DNA of 64,000 bases from an uncultured Dysosmobacter sp. GTDB lineage: Bacteria > Bacillota > Clostridia > Oscillospirales > Oscillospiraceae. This document shows positions 8,283-17,657 of this stretch, in pieces. Under the pieces are notes generated by a model, which was not told the DNA's origin, did no database searches, and saw only the letters and a program-made list of their open reading frames with translations. A program made the translations under genes and the position numbers. Position 1 is the first letter of the stretch. Each line of letters starts with the position of its first letter. The stretch spans positions 62,001 through 126,000 of the forward strand of contig CAKTIO010000007.1 in NCBI GenBank assembly GCA_934565855.1, in the 5' to 3' direction.

Positions 8283-9101
8283 ATGAGATCACTGCCCTAC
8301 GTTCGTAAAAAAGAGATCCTGGAGATGCTCAAGCGCAGCGACTATCTGGATATCGGTCAGCTGTCGGAAAAGTTCGGCGTCTCCTATATGACCATTCACC
8401 GGGACCTGAAGGCGCTGGAAAGCGAGGGGCGGGTCGCCCGGGTATACGGCGGCGCGGTGGCGGGCGTCAACGAGGACGAGACCGCCGCAGGCGGCGCTCT
8501 GGCGGACCTGACCATGGAGGAGCGCTTCCGGGTCTGTCAGGAGGAAAAGCGCGCCATCGCCAAAACGGCGGCGTCTCTGGTGGAGGACGGCGAGATCATC
8601 GCCCTGGACGCCAGCACCTCCGCCCTGCAGCTATGTCCCCTGCTGCACGACCGGGAGATCACCGTGGTGACCAACGGACTGAACACAGCGCTGCAATTTG
8701 CCGATTCGGAAAGGGTGCAGGTGCTGCTGACCGGCGGGCTGTTGCGCAAGTCCTCGCTGTCGCTCAGCGGCATCCATAACCCGGACCTGCTGGAGCATCT
8801 CAACATCGACAAGTGCTTTTTCTCCGCCTCCGCCCTGTCCTATAAAAAGGGCATGATGGAGCTGAATTATGAGGAATCCGAAGCAAAGCGGGAGATCCTT
8901 AAGCGGGCGGACAAGCTCATCGTTCTGGCGGACCACACCAAGCTGGACCGCGCCGCCCCGTACATCAACTGCACACACGAGCGCATTTATGCCATCATCA
9001 CGGACCGCTGCCGCCAGCTGACCCCGGCGCAGACCGCCTGCCTTCAGGACTTTGAAAAGGGCGGCACCCGGGTGCTTTACGGCGCGGCGGAGCCGGCGTG
9101 A
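8283..9101 (+). CDS. DeoR/GlpR-family transcriptional regulator
   Basis: Sugar-phosphate-responsive regulator, 272 residues. It has an N-terminal DeoR winged helix (residues about 5-57, IGQLSEKFGVSYMTIHRDLKAL) and a C-terminal DeoRC effector domain with the typical ALDASTSALQL, TNGLNTAL, LTGG and LIVLADHTKLDR motifs. It lies 12 bases after the aldolase gene and so is co-transcribed with it. Family knowledge suggests it represses the cluster and is released by a phosphorylated pentose or ketose, here probably a salvage intermediate (inference). The phased repeats at 7441-7470 are candidate operators. Confidence 0.9.
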   Translation: MRSLPYVRKKEILEMLKRSDYLDIGQLSEKFGVSYMTIHRDLKALESEGRVARVYGGAVAGVNEDETAAGGALADLTMEERFRVCQEEKRAIAKTAASLVEDGEIIALDASTSALQLCPLLHDREITVVTNGLNTALQFADSERVQVLLTGGLLRKSSLSLSGIHNPDLLEHLNIDKCFFSASALSYKKGMMELNYEESEAKREILKRADKLIVLADHTKLDRAAPYINCTHERIYAIITDRCRQLTPAQTACLQDFEKGGTRVLYGAAEPA

Positions 9102-9164
9102 GGCATATTCCCCTGCACAGCAAAAATAGAGTATGAAAAGTACAGAATTAAAGGAGAAGATCAA

Positions 9165-10232
9165 ATGGACGAGATCACAAAGGTCACGCACATTGACAAT
9201 GTGAAGCTGACGGACAACGGAAAGACCGTGACCATCATCGACCAGACCCAGCTGCCCAACCGCATGGTCTACCTGACGATGGACAAGGAAGAGGACTGCT
9301 ATGACGCCATCCTGAAGCTGAAGGTGCGGGGCGCACCCGCTATCGGTATTTTCGCGGGCTATGCCATGTATGTCCTGTGCCAGAAGTATGCGGAGAAGCC
9401 CTACGCGGAGTTTGCCGCGGAGTTCCACCGCCAGAAGGAGTATCTCAATTCCTCCCGTCCCACGGCGGTGAACCTCAGCTGGGCGCTGAACCGCATGGAA
9501 AAGCTGGTGACGGACAACGCCGCCAAGCCGGTCTCTGAGATCGTGGAGCTGCTGGGCGCGGAGTGCGTAAAGATCCATGAGGAAGACATCGCCATGTGCC
9601 GCAAGATCTCCGAGTACGGTCTGAGCCTGCTGCACGAGGGCGACGGTATCCTGACCCACTGCAACGCCGGTCCTCTCGCCACCTCCCGCTATGGCACCGC
9701 CATCGGTCCCATGCTGCTGGGCAAGGAGAAGGGCATGAACTTCCACGTCTTCTCCGACGAGACCCGTCCCCTGCTGCAGGGCGCCCGCCTGACCTCCTTT
9801 GAGCTGCAGAAGGCTGGCGTGGATGTGACGCTGATCTGCGACAACATGGCGTCCATCGTCATGAAGAACGGCTGGGTGCAGGCATGCTTTGTGGGCTGCG
9901 ACCGCATTGCCGCCAACGGCGACTTTGCCAACAAGATCGGCACCTCCGGCGTGGCAATCCTTGCCAAGCACTACGGCATTCCCTTCTACACCCTGGGACC
10001 CACCTCCACCATCGACATGAGCTGCCCGGATGGCGATCACATCCAGATCGAGCTGCGGGATCCCGAGGAGATCAAGGAGAAGTTCTACGCCGAGCCGATG
10101 GCATTGAAGGAGGTCAAGTGCTACAACCCCGCCTTCGATGTGACGGACCACAACCTGGTTACCGGCATCATCACGGAAAAGGGCATCTGCTATCCTCCCT
10201 TCTCTGAGAGCCTGAAAAAGCTGTTTGACTGA
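9165..10232 (+). CDS. mtnA: MtnA-type aldose-1-phosphate isomerase
   Basis: Isomerase of the MtnA/eIF-2B-alpha family, 355 residues. It converts 5-methylthioribose-1-phosphate, or the related 5-deoxyribose-1-phosphate, to the ribulose-1-phosphate. Family marks are RGAPAIG (55-61), [16 protein letters not shown], catalytic Cys166 in THCNAG and catalytic Asp246 in [10 protein letters not shown]. An AAAGGAGAAGATCAA ribosome-binding site fixes the start. No methionine-salvage genes (mtnBCDE) or mtnK kinase are in the window. The partner instead is a class II aldolase, so a DHAP-shunt role is more likely than methionine recycling. Confidence 0.92.
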   Translation: MDEITKVTHIDNVKLTDNGKTVTIIDQTQLPNRMVYLTMDKEEDCYDAILKLKVRGAPAIGIFAGYAMYVLCQKYAEKPYAEFAAEFHRQKEYLNSSRPTAVNLSWALNRMEKLVTDNAAKPVSEIVELLGAECVKIHEEDIAMCRKISEYGLSLLHEGDGILTHCNAGPLATSRYGTAIGPMLLGKEKGMNFHVFSDETRPLLQGARLTSFELQKAGVDVTLICDNMASIVMKNGWVQACFVGCDRIAANGDFANKIGTSGVAILAKHYGIPFYTLGPTSTIDMSCPDGDHIQIELRDPEEIKEKFYAEPMALKEVKCYNPAFDVTDHNLVTGIITEKGICYPPFSESLKKLFD

Positions 10233-10305
10233 AGCGAGTTTTATAGTTCCCACGGGACTGTAAATAGATGAAGCATTGGATTTTTGAAAGGAGCATTCTA
10301 AAATC

Positions 10306-11475
10306 ATGAAAAAGAAACTGAAGGTCCTTCTGGCAGCCACCTGTCTGGTGGCAATGGTCGCCTCTTTGGCAGGCTGCGGTGGCAGCTCTAACTCCGGCTC
10401 TGCGGCATCCGGCAGCGCGGCTGCTTCCGGCAGTGCAGAGGCAACGGGTCTGAAGATCTGCATCATCACCTCCTCCGGCATCGATGACGGTTCCTTCAAC
10501 CAGAACTGCTATGAGGGCATCCAGGAGTTCCTGGCTGACCATCCCGACTGCACCGTGACCGACGTCAAGGAAGCGGACTACAACGAGCTGGTCCCCACTG
10601 TGGACCGTCTGGCAGGCGACTATGACGTGTTCGTTCTGCCCGGCTACAACTTCTCCGCTGTGGGCGATGTGGCTGCGGCAAACCCCGAGAAGAAGTTCAT
10701 CGTGGTGGACTCCACCATCACCGACAGCCAGGGCAACGCTGTGACTCTGGACAACGTGTATACCATGACCTTCTCTGAGCAGCAGGGCGGCTTCTTCGCC
10801 GGTCTGGCAGCTGCCATGACCACCACCAGCAACAAGGTGGCTGTCATCAACGGTATGCCCTACCCCACCAACGTCAACTATGAGTATGGCTTCATGTCCG
10901 GCGTGAATTACGCCAACGAGCATTACGGTACCTCTGCCGAGTGCGTGGAGCTGCCCTCCTACGCCGGTACCGATGTCATGGGCAACCCCGTGGGCGGCAA
11001 CTATGTCGGTGACTTCGCTGACGAGGCGACCGGTAAGGTCGTGGCAGAGTCCCTGATCGACCAGGGCTGCGACGTGCTGTTCATCGCTGCCGGTGCTGCT
11101 GGCAACGGCTGCATGACCGCTGTGAAGGAAGCTTCCGGCGTGTACGCCATCGGCTGCGATGTGGACCAGTTTGACGATGGCGCCAACGGCGACTCCAACG
11201 TGATCCTGACCTCCACCCTGAAGGTCATGGACGTGAACGTCTGCAAGCAGCTGACCGCTATCTATGACGGAACCTTCCAGGGCGGCGACGCTTACCTGGG
11301 CGCGGATACCGACTCCTCCAGCTATGTTTCCGCCGAGGGTCGTCAGCAGCTCAGCGAGGACGCACTGGCTAAGATGGCTGAGTGCTACGAGCTGGTGAAG
11401 GACGGCACCATCGTTCCCGCTGCCGATGCAACGGTCAACGACTATGTTCCCACCGACTTCCCGGGTCTGAAGTAA
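10306..11475 (+). CDS. BMP-family substrate-binding lipoprotein (nucleoside importer 1)
   Basis: Extracellular substrate-binding lipoprotein of the basic membrane protein family, 389 residues. A signal peptide ends in the lipobox LAGC, with the lipidated Cys at residue 24. A Gly/Ser/Ala-rich linker follows (to about residue 46), then the periplasmic-binding fold with DDGSFNQ, typical of PnrA/BmpA nucleoside binders. It lies directly before the DeoD phosphorylase and ABC genes of the same importer. BMP proteins with this partner set bind purine nucleosides; the exact ligand is unknown. Spacing from mtnA is 73 bases with no obvious terminator. Confidence 0.93.
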   Translation: MKKKLKVLLAATCLVAMVASLAGCGGSSNSGSAASGSAAASGSAEATGLKICIITSSGIDDGSFNQNCYEGIQEFLADHPDCTVTDVKEADYNELVPTVDRLAGDYDVFVLPGYNFSAVGDVAAANPEKKFIVVDSTITDSQGNAVTLDNVYTMTFSEQQGGFFAGLAAAMTTTSNKVAVINGMPYPTNVNYEYGFMSGVNYANEHYGTSAECVELPSYAGTDVMGNPVGGNYVGDFADEATGKVVAESLIDQGCDVLFIAAGAAGNGCMTAVKEASGVYAIGCDVDQFDDGANGDSNVILTSTLKVMDVNVCKQLTAIYDGTFQGGDAYLGADTDSSSYVSAEGRQQLSEDALAKMAECYELVKDGTIVPAADATVNDYVPTDFPGLK

Positions 11476-11493
11476 GAACGGAGCGCAGCTGAT

Positions 11494-12228
11494 ATGACGA
11501 AACAATCCATTTCCGCCAGCATTTCCGTCACCGACGCAGAGATCGCCAAGGTGGTGCTGATGCCCGGCGATCCCCTGCGCGCCAAGCATGTGGCGGAGCA
11601 TTACCTGGAAAACCCCGTGTGCTTCAACACCGTGCGCAACATGCTGGGCTACACCGGCACCTATAAGGGACGCAAGATCTCCGTGATGGGTCACGGCATG
11701 GGCGTTCCCTCCATCGGCATCTACGCCACGGAGCTGTATACCCAGTTTGATGTCAACGCCATCATCCGCATCGGCTCTGCCGGCGGTCTGAGCGATGAGG
11801 TCAAGCTGCGGGACGTGGTCATCGCAATGGGCGCTTCCTCCAACTCCGCCTACGGCGATGCCTACGATATGCCCGGTCACCTGGTCCCCATTGCTACCTA
11901 CGACATGCTTGCCAACGCTGTAGAGGCTTCCAAGCAGCTGAAGGTCAACGCCGTGGTGGGCAAGGTCTATACCTCCGACCATTTCTACTATCCCGATCCC
12001 GCAGTGAAGATCAACGAAAAGCTGCGGGACCTGGGTCACCTGGCTGTGGAAATGGAAACGGCTGGTCTTTACTGGACCGCTGCCGGCTGCCACAAGAAGG
12101 CGCTGAGCATCCTCACCATTTCCGACCACCTGTTCACCGGTGAAATGCTGACCTCGGAAGAGCGTCAGGAGTCCTTCCATGATATGATGGAAGTGGCGCT
12201 GGAAACGGCGTGGCACGAAGCGGAATAA
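11494..12228 (+). CDS. deoD: Purine nucleoside phosphorylase, DeoD type
   Basis: Hexameric-type purine nucleoside phosphorylase, 244 residues, cleaving (deoxy)adenosine, inosine or guanosine with phosphate to base plus pentose-1-phosphate. DeoD motifs: MPGDPLRAK, MGHGMGVPSIGIY, RIGSAGGL, the EMETAGLY nucleoside site and the catalytic Asp in TISDHLFTG. It lies 18 bases after the BMP lipoprotein gene, so its substrate probably arrives through that importer. DeoD-type enzymes accept 6-amino purines, which fits 5'-deoxyadenosine or methylthioadenosine as well as ordinary nucleosides; specificity here is inference. Confidence 0.93.
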   Translation: MTKQSISASISVTDAEIAKVVLMPGDPLRAKHVAEHYLENPVCFNTVRNMLGYTGTYKGRKISVMGHGMGVPSIGIYATELYTQFDVNAIIRIGSAGGLSDEVKLRDVVIAMGASSNSAYGDAYDMPGHLVPIATYDMLANAVEASKQLKVNAVVGKVYTSDHFYYPDPAVKINEKLRDLGHLAVEMETAGLYWTAAGCHKKALSILTISDHLFTGEMLTSEERQESFHDMMEVALETAWHEAE

Positions 12229-12239
12229 GAAAAACCCCC

Positions 12240-12286
12240 ATCTGCCCTCCTCTCCCGAAGAGGGGAGGGCAGATACCCCATTTTTT
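12240..12286 (+). terminator. Intra-cluster hairpin/partial terminator
   Basis: An 11-bp or longer stem (12240-12250 with 12264-12274, extended by a few more pairs) followed after six bases by TTTTTT. It lies between deoD and the ABC ATPase gene. It may lower transport-gene expression relative to the binding protein and phosphorylase. Confidence 0.65.
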
Positions 12287-12314
12287 GTGATTGCAAGGAA
12301 CAACGGGAGGTAAC

Positions 12315-13847
12315 ATGGAAGACTACATTGTGGAAATGCGCCACATCACCAAGCGCTTCCCCGGCATTGTTGCCAATGATGACGTGACCATTCAGGTCAA
12401 GCGCGGTGAGGTTTATGCGCTGCTGGGCGAAAACGGCGCAGGCAAGTCAACGCTGATGAGTATGCTGTTCGGTATGTACGAGCCTGACATCGGTGAAATT
12501 CTCATCAACGGGGAGAGCGTGAAGTTCCGTTCCTCCAACGATGCTACCGCCCATAGCATCGGCATGGTCCATCAGCACTTCAAGCTGGTGGATAACTACA
12601 CGGTGGCTGAAAACATCGTTCTGGGCGTAGAGCCGATGAAGCGCGCCCTGGGCATTTTTCCCTATGTGGATATGAAAACGGCGAACCGGGAGATCGCGGA
12701 GCTTTCCAAGTCCTACGGACTGGAGGTCAATCCCACGGATCTCATTGAGGACATCCCCGTGTCTGTCCGCCAGCGGGTGGAGATCCTGAAAATGCTCTAC
12801 CGCAAGGCGGAGATCCTGATCTTTGACGAGCCCACCGCCGTGCTGACCCCGCAGGAGATCGAGTTCCTGCTGAAGATCATTGACGGTCTGCGCAAGAGCG
12901 GCAAGACCATCATCCTCATTACCCATAAGATCGAAGAGATCAAGAAGATCGCGGACCGCTGCGCCATTTTGTACCGCGGAAAGCTGGTGGACGTGCTGGA
13001 TGTGCGCACCACCTCCTCTCAGGACATGGCGAATCTGATGGTGGGACGCAAGGTGGACTTCAACCCGGAAAAAGCCCCGGCGGATTACCGCGGCACGGTG
13101 CTGGAGGTGGACCACCTGACGGTGCAGAACGCCAATAAGTTCGATGTGGTGAAGGACGTGTCCTTCCAGATCCGCTCCGGTGAGATCTTTGCCGTGGCAG
13201 GCGTGGCAGGCAACGGTCAGGGCGAGCTGGCGGACGCCATCTACGGACTGCTGAAGGCGCATCAGGGTACCGTCCGCCTGTGCGGGCAGGACATCACCAA
13301 CGAATCCATCCGCAGCCGCTGTGAGGCGGGCATTGCCTACATTCCCGAGGACCGGCAGGGCGTGGGCGTGTTTATGGACTTTACGCTGGGCGACAACCTG
13401 GCTTCCCGCCGGTATTACAAGGAGCCGTTTTCCAAGGGCGGCATCCTGAATTTCCGTGAATTTGAAACCTACGCCAACGATTTGATCGAGCGTTATGATA
13501 TCCGCAGCGGTCAGGGACGCAAGACCTCTCTGCGGAGCATGAGCGGCGGCAACCAGCAGAAAGCCATTGTCGCCCGGGAGATCGAGGAGCATTCCAAGCT
13601 TATCATCTTTGTCCAGCCCACCCGGGGTCTGGATATCGGCGCCATTGAAAACATCCACAAGCAGATCCTGGCAGAACGGGACCGGGGCGCAGCCATCCTG
13701 CTGATCTCCCTGGAGCTGGACGAGATCATGGAGCTGGCGGATACCATTGGCGTCATGTATAACGGACAAATGCTGAAGATCGCGGACGCATCCACGCTGA
13801 CCTCGCTGGATGTGGGCAGATATATGATGGGGGTGAAGGAAGCGTGA
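12315..13847 (+). CDS. ABC transporter ATPase, nucleoside type (two ABC domains)
   Basis: Energising subunit of nucleoside importer 1, 510 residues, with two fused ABC domains as in NupO/YufO and RbsA. The first domain has an intact Walker A (GENGAGKST, about 38-46) and Walker B (ILIFDEPTAVLTP). The second has signature SMSGGNQQK and a degenerate Walker B (LIIFVQPTRGLD), and its P-loop is weak (GVAGNGQGEL), as is usual in this class. The start at 12315 follows ACGGGAGG. The next gene starts inside its stop codon (GTGA overlap), so the transporter genes are tightly coupled. Confidence 0.93.
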   Translation: MEDYIVEMRHITKRFPGIVANDDVTIQVKRGEVYALLGENGAGKSTLMSMLFGMYEPDIGEILINGESVKFRSSNDATAHSIGMVHQHFKLVDNYTVAENIVLGVEPMKRALGIFPYVDMKTANREIAELSKSYGLEVNPTDLIEDIPVSVRQRVEILKMLYRKAEILIFDEPTAVLTPQEIEFLLKIIDGLRKSGKTIILITHKIEEIKKIADRCAILYRGKLVDVLDVRTTSSQDMANLMVGRKVDFNPEKAPADYRGTVLEVDHLTVQNANKFDVVKDVSFQIRSGEIFAVAGVAGNGQGELADAIYGLLKAHQGTVRLCGQDITNESIRSRCEAGIAYIPEDRQGVGVFMDFTLGDNLASRRYYKEPFSKGGILNFREFETYANDLIERYDIRSGQGRKTSLRSMSGGNQQKAIVAREIEEHSKLIIFVQPTRGLDIGAIENIHKQILAERDRGAAILLISLELDEIMELADTIGVMYNGQMLKIADASTLTSLDVGRYMMGVKEA

Positions 13848-15043
13848 TCAAGGAAAAACAGACGCAGCTGCGCAAAAGCCGGCTGGCAGCGCTGCTGGAC
13901 AGTGAAAAGTGGTCCGGCATCGCCATCCCCGCGCTGACTATCATCCTGACCCTGATTACCGCCAGCATCGTGCTGCTGGTGATGGGCAAAAACCCCATTG
14001 TGGCGTTCCTGAGCTTTTTGCAGGGCTCCGGCTTCTTCCCCAAGGCAAGCTACGGCGGCGGACAGGGTATCCTGACGGACCTGTTCAACTTCATGAACAT
14101 TCTGGCGCCCATGATCCTGGCGGCGCTGGCGTTCATCGTGGGCAACAAGGCGGGGCTGTTCAACATCGGCATTGCCGGACAGATGCTGGCGGCAGGCTAT
14201 CTTGCCACCTCTCTCATCGGCTATTCGGATCTGCCCTCTGTGCTGGCTAAGCCGCTGGTGGTGGTCGTGGGTCTGGTGGCTGGCGGTGTGCTGGGCGCTC
14301 TGGTGGGCTGGCTGAAGTTCCGCTTCAACATCCACGAGGTGGTGTCCACCATCATGCTCAACTACATCATCAGCTATCTGACGGGCTTCTGCATCAACAC
14401 CTTCTATGCGGACACCCTCACCCGTTCCATGAAGATCTGCGGCGACAACGCCCGGCTGACACTGACCAATATGCAGCTGGCAGGCGTCAAGTGCAATATT
14501 CCTCTGGGCATTGTGCTTGCCATTGCCGCCGCCTTTGTGGTCAAGTTCATCTTTGATAAGACTGTGTTCGGCTTCGAGCTGAAGGCGGTGGGTACCAACG
14601 CCAAGTGCGCGGAGTACAGCGGTATCCATGTGGGCAGCCGGTTCATCTTCTCAATGGCATTTTCCGGTATGCTGGCGGGACTTGCCGGCGTGACCTATTA
14701 CTGCGGCTATTACAACACCATCGTTCCCAAGACGCTGGCGGGCATGGGCTATGACGCCATCTCCGTGGCGCTGCTGGGTAATCTGGCTCCCATTGGCGCC
14801 ATCTTCGCGGGCATCCTCATTACCATTTTCCAGTACGGCAGCAATTATATGAGCTCCACGCTGGGTGTGGCAAAGGAGATCGCATCCCTCATCACCGGCA
14901 TCCTGTTGCTGTTCTCCGCCTGCGGCGGCTACTTCCGCTATGTGGCGCACCGCCGTTTGGAGCGGGAGAAGGACGCGGTCATTCTGGAAGAGCGCAGGAA
15001 GGCAGTAGCTGCTGCCGGAAAGGAGGAGCAGACTCATGGATAA
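13844..15043 (+). CDS. ABC transporter permease, nucleoside type (NupP-like)
   Basis: Membrane subunit of nucleoside importer 1, 399 residues, of the BPD_transp_2 (branched-chain amino acid/ribose) family. About ten hydrophobic segments are visible, with the signature region GNKAGLFNIGIAGQMLAAG near residue 105. The cytosolic C-terminus is charged. It uses a GTG start overlapping the ATPase stop by four bases and overlaps the next permease by eight bases. It should form a heterodimer with the permease at 15036. Confidence 0.92.
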   Translation: MIKEKQTQLRKSRLAALLDSEKWSGIAIPALTIILTLITASIVLLVMGKNPIVAFLSFLQGSGFFPKASYGGGQGILTDLFNFMNILAPMILAALAFIVGNKAGLFNIGIAGQMLAAGYLATSLIGYSDLPSVLAKPLVVVVGLVAGGVLGALVGWLKFRFNIHEVVSTIMLNYIISYLTGFCINTFYADTLTRSMKICGDNARLTLTNMQLAGVKCNIPLGIVLAIAAAFVVKFIFDKTVFGFELKAVGTNAKCAEYSGIHVGSRFIFSMAFSGMLAGLAGVTYYCGYYNTIVPKTLAGMGYDAISVALLGNLAPIGAIFAGILITIFQYGSNYMSSTLGVAKEIASLITGILLLFSACGGYFRYVAHRRLEREKDAVILEERRKAVAAAGKEEQTHG

Positions 15044-15995
15044 GGTGTTTATTGACGGTCTGTCCTTTGCGGCGCCGCTGTTCATTATGGCAATGGGCGC
15101 CATCTACTCGGAGAAGAGCGGCATCACCAATCTGGCGATCGAGGGCTTTCAGGGCTTCGGCGCCTTTGTGGGCGCGCTGGTGGCGATTTTGCTGATGCCC
15201 GTTCTGGGCGATGGCTCTCAGTCCGTAGTTTACATCGCCATGCTGGCGGCATTCATCGGCGGCGGTATTTACGCCTGCCTGCACGCCCTGCTGTGCATCA
15301 AGTTCCGGGCGGATCAGGTCATCAGCGGCGTGGTCATCAACATCCTCGCCGTGGCGCTGACCACCTTCCTCACCAGCACCACCAACAAGATCCTCAACGG
15401 AGATTCCTCCAATAAGTTCATTCTGGGCGTTTTCAACCGCTACACCATTCCCGGACTCAGCAGGATTCCCGTTATCGGCGCGCTGTTCAAGAACATGTAC
15501 CCCTATGAATTTATCATGGTGGCAGTCGCCATTTTGGCATGGTATCTCATGTACCGCACCCGTTTCGGCATGCATCTGCGGGCATGCGGTGAAAATCCCC
15601 AGGCGGTGGACGCCGCCGGCGGCAACGTGGCGCGCACCCGCTTCATCGCCGTGGTGATCTCCGGCGCGCTGTCCGGCGTGGGCGGCATCTGCTTCGCCTA
15701 CTCCATTTCCGCAAACTTCTCTCCCAGCATTTACATGGGCTATGGCTACCTTGCCATCGCTGCCATGATCTTCGGCAACTGGAATATCCTGCCCACCGGT
15801 GCAGTGTGCCTGTTCTTCGGACTGGCAAAGTCCGGCGGCTATCAGCTGTGCCTGAACATGGGGCTGCCCAGCAACTATTCGGACCTGTTCATGATGCTGC
15901 CCTACATCCTGACGCTGATCCTGCTGGTATTCTTCTCCAAGCGGAACCATCCGCCCAAGGCTGCCGGCGAGGTATACGACAAGGGCAAGCGTTGA
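15036..15995 (+). CDS. ABC transporter permease, nucleoside type (NupQ-like)
   Basis: Second membrane subunit of importer 1, 319 residues, BPD_transp_2 family, with the motif YSEKSGITNLAIEGFQGFGA near residue 25 and about eight hydrophobic segments. It is shorter than its partner, as usual for this pair (NupP about 350-400, NupQ about 310-320). It starts within the end of the upstream permease gene and is followed by a strong terminator, so the core transporter unit ends here. Confidence 0.92.
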   Translation: MDKVFIDGLSFAAPLFIMAMGAIYSEKSGITNLAIEGFQGFGAFVGALVAILLMPVLGDGSQSVVYIAMLAAFIGGGIYACLHALLCIKFRADQVISGVVINILAVALTTFLTSTTNKILNGDSSNKFILGVFNRYTIPGLSRIPVIGALFKNMYPYEFIMVAVAILAWYLMYRTRFGMHLRACGENPQAVDAAGGNVARTRFIAVVISGALSGVGGICFAYSISANFSPSIYMGYGYLAIAAMIFGNWNILPTGAVCLFFGLAKSGGYQLCLNMGLPSNYSDLFMMLPYILTLILLVFFSKRNHPPKAAGEVYDKGKR

Positions 15996-16016
15996 TTTCC
16001 GCACACGCGGCACACA

Positions 16017-16052
16017 GGCGCGGCAGTTCCTTTCCGGACTGCCGCGCCTTTT
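16017..16052 (+). terminator. Terminator after nucleoside importer 1
   Basis: Perfect 11-bp stem, 16017-16027 with 16038-16048, then TTTT. It lies between the permease and the oxidoreductase gene; readthrough could still carry transcription onward. Confidence 0.85.
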
Positions 16053-16071
16053 CAGAAGAAAGGAGCGATTT

Positions 16072-17124
16072 ATGAAAACAGCTATTCTCGGCACTGGCGG
16101 CATTGCCCATACCCACGCTGCCGCCCTGCAGGCACTGGGACAGGAGCTGACTCTGGTGGTGGGACACACCCTCTCCGGGGCGGAGCAGTTTGCCCGGGAA
16201 CTCCACTGTCCTCATTTTACCGACCATCTGACGCCGGAGGCGCTGGCAGAGGTGGACTGCGTTCACGTCTGCACCCCGCCGGAGAGTCACTTCGAGCAGG
16301 TGTCCCTGTGCCTGAAGGCGGGAAAGCACGTTCTGTGCGAAAAGCCCCTGTCCCTCTCCCCGGCAGAGGCGGTGCAGTTGACCGGGCTGGCGGAGTCCTC
16401 CGGCAGCGTCTGCGCTGTGAACTTCAACAATCGGTTTTACCCCTCCGCTCAGCGGGTGCGGCAGCAGGCGGCGGAAATGGGACGTCTGCTGCTGGTGCAT
16501 GGGCGGTATTTTCAGGAATTTCACAGAATGCCCGCCGCTTACTCCTGGCGCTACCGGGAGCCGCTGCGGGCGGTCAGCGAGATCGGCTCCCACCTCATTG
16601 ACCAGCTGCGGTTTTTCACCGGACTGGAGGTAGAGTCTGTCAGCGCCGTGTTCCAGAATGCCTTCCCCCACCGGGTCCTGCGGGACGGAATGCTGTATCC
16701 TGACGGAGAGGGAACGCCGATAGAGGTGGCGTCGGAGGATGCCGCCGCAGTGATGCTGCGGCTGGAGGGCGGCGCGCTGGCAAGCGTACTGCTCAGCGAG
16801 ATTTCTCCGGGGCGCAGCAACGACCTGGCGCTGGAGCTGGTGTCGGCGGACAGGTCCATTTCCTGGTGTGCGGAGGAGCCGTACAGCATCGTCACCGGCA
16901 CCCAGGGCGCGATGACGGTGCAGAAAAACGCCTTTTCCGGCGGCTTTACCGATACCTTCACCGACTGCTTCGCCGCCTTTTACCGGGCGGTGGAGACCGG
17001 ACAACGGGATCCGCGGCTGGCAGCCTTCCGGGATGCCGCCATCAACGCGGTGGTAGTGGCGGCAATGGCAGAGAGTGCCCGGGCGGACGGTGCCTGGATG
17101 GACCTGAGAGGAGAAGAGGAATGA
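16072..17124 (+). CDS. Gfo/Idh/MocA-family oxidoreductase
   Basis: NAD(P)-dependent dehydrogenase, 350 residues. The N-terminal Rossmann domain begins AILGTGGIAHTHA and carries the family marker CEKPL with the catalytic Lys at about 100. The C-terminal alpha/beta domain holds the EIGSHLIDQL segment. Family members oxidise or epimerise sugars and inositols; the substrate is unknown. The start follows GAAAGGAGCGATTT. It overlaps the DUF985 cupin gene by four bases, so the two are a translational pair at the end of the salvage cluster, possibly acting on the released sugar or aldehyde (inference). Confidence 0.85.
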   Translation: MKTAILGTGGIAHTHAAALQALGQELTLVVGHTLSGAEQFARELHCPHFTDHLTPEALAEVDCVHVCTPPESHFEQVSLCLKAGKHVLCEKPLSLSPAEAVQLTGLAESSGSVCAVNFNNRFYPSAQRVRQQAAEMGRLLLVHGRYFQEFHRMPAAYSWRYREPLRAVSEIGSHLIDQLRFFTGLEVESVSAVFQNAFPHRVLRDGMLYPDGEGTPIEVASEDAAAVMLRLEGGALASVLLSEISPGRSNDLALELVSADRSISWCAEEPYSIVTGTQGAMTVQKNAFSGGFTDTFTDCFAAFYRAVETGQRDPRLAAFRDAAINAVVVAAMAESARADGAWMDLRGEEE

Positions 17125-17618
17125 AGCAACGGGCAAAAGAGCTGGTGGAGCAGTTTTCCATGACCATGCTCCCAGTGGAAAACACCTTCCTGCGGGAGCT
17201 GTACTGTTCCAGCCAGAAAACGGCGGAGGGACTGCCTACCGTCACCACCACCTACGGGCTGTACTGCCGGGAGCCGCTGAGCCACTCCTGCTTTCATGTG
17301 CTGACCCGGGACGAGGTGTGGAGCTTTTACGAGGGCGACCCCATCCAGCTGTACCTGCTGTACCCTGACGGAAGCGGAAAAACCGTGACGCTGGGGCGGG
17401 ACCTGGCGGCAGGACAGGTTTACCAGTACACCATTCCCGCCGGTGTGTGGCAGGGCGGGCGGCTGGCGCCCGGCGGCGAGTATGCGCTGTACGGCTGCAC
17501 TGTGGCGCCGGGGTATACGCCGGAGTGCTTTACCGGCGGACAGCGGGCAGAGCTGACCGCGCGCTACCCGGCATATGCCGCCATCATCCGGGAATTGACA
17601 GAAGTGGACGAAGCATGA
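17121..17618 (+). CDS. DUF985 (cupin-type) family protein
   Basis: A 165-residue single-domain cupin of the DUF985 family (yeast YML079w-like), cytosolic. Recognisable pieces are TTYGLYCREPLSHSCFHVL, the WSFYEGDPIQLYLLYPDG strand pair and the YTIPAGVWQGG strand. The family fold resembles epimerases, but no activity is established. Its ATG overlaps the oxidoreductase stop (ATGA). The pairing with a sugar-type dehydrogenase suggests a carbohydrate-related role, inference only. A strong terminator follows at once. Confidence 0.85.
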   Translation: MKQRAKELVEQFSMTMLPVENTFLRELYCSSQKTAEGLPTVTTTYGLYCREPLSHSCFHVLTRDEVWSFYEGDPIQLYLLYPDGSGKTVTLGRDLAAGQVYQYTIPAGVWQGGRLAPGGEYALYGCTVAPGYTPECFTGGQRAELTARYPAYAAIIRELTEVDEA

Positions 17619-17624
17619 CGAAAA

Positions 17625-17657
17625 AGAGCGCCGGTGAAAAAAACCGGCGCTCTTTTT
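17625..17657 (+). terminator. Terminator after the DUF985 gene
   Basis: Perfect 11-bp stem, 17625-17635 with 17643-17653, then Ts, seven bases after the stop codon. It closes the salvage locus. Confidence 0.92.

Noticed and set aside
8631..12303. Very long open frames on the minus strand (over 600 codons) opposite mtnA, the BMP gene and deoD
   Set aside because: They are antisense to genes with clear family motifs and have Gly/His/Gln-rich composition typical of shadow frames in GC-rich DNA.
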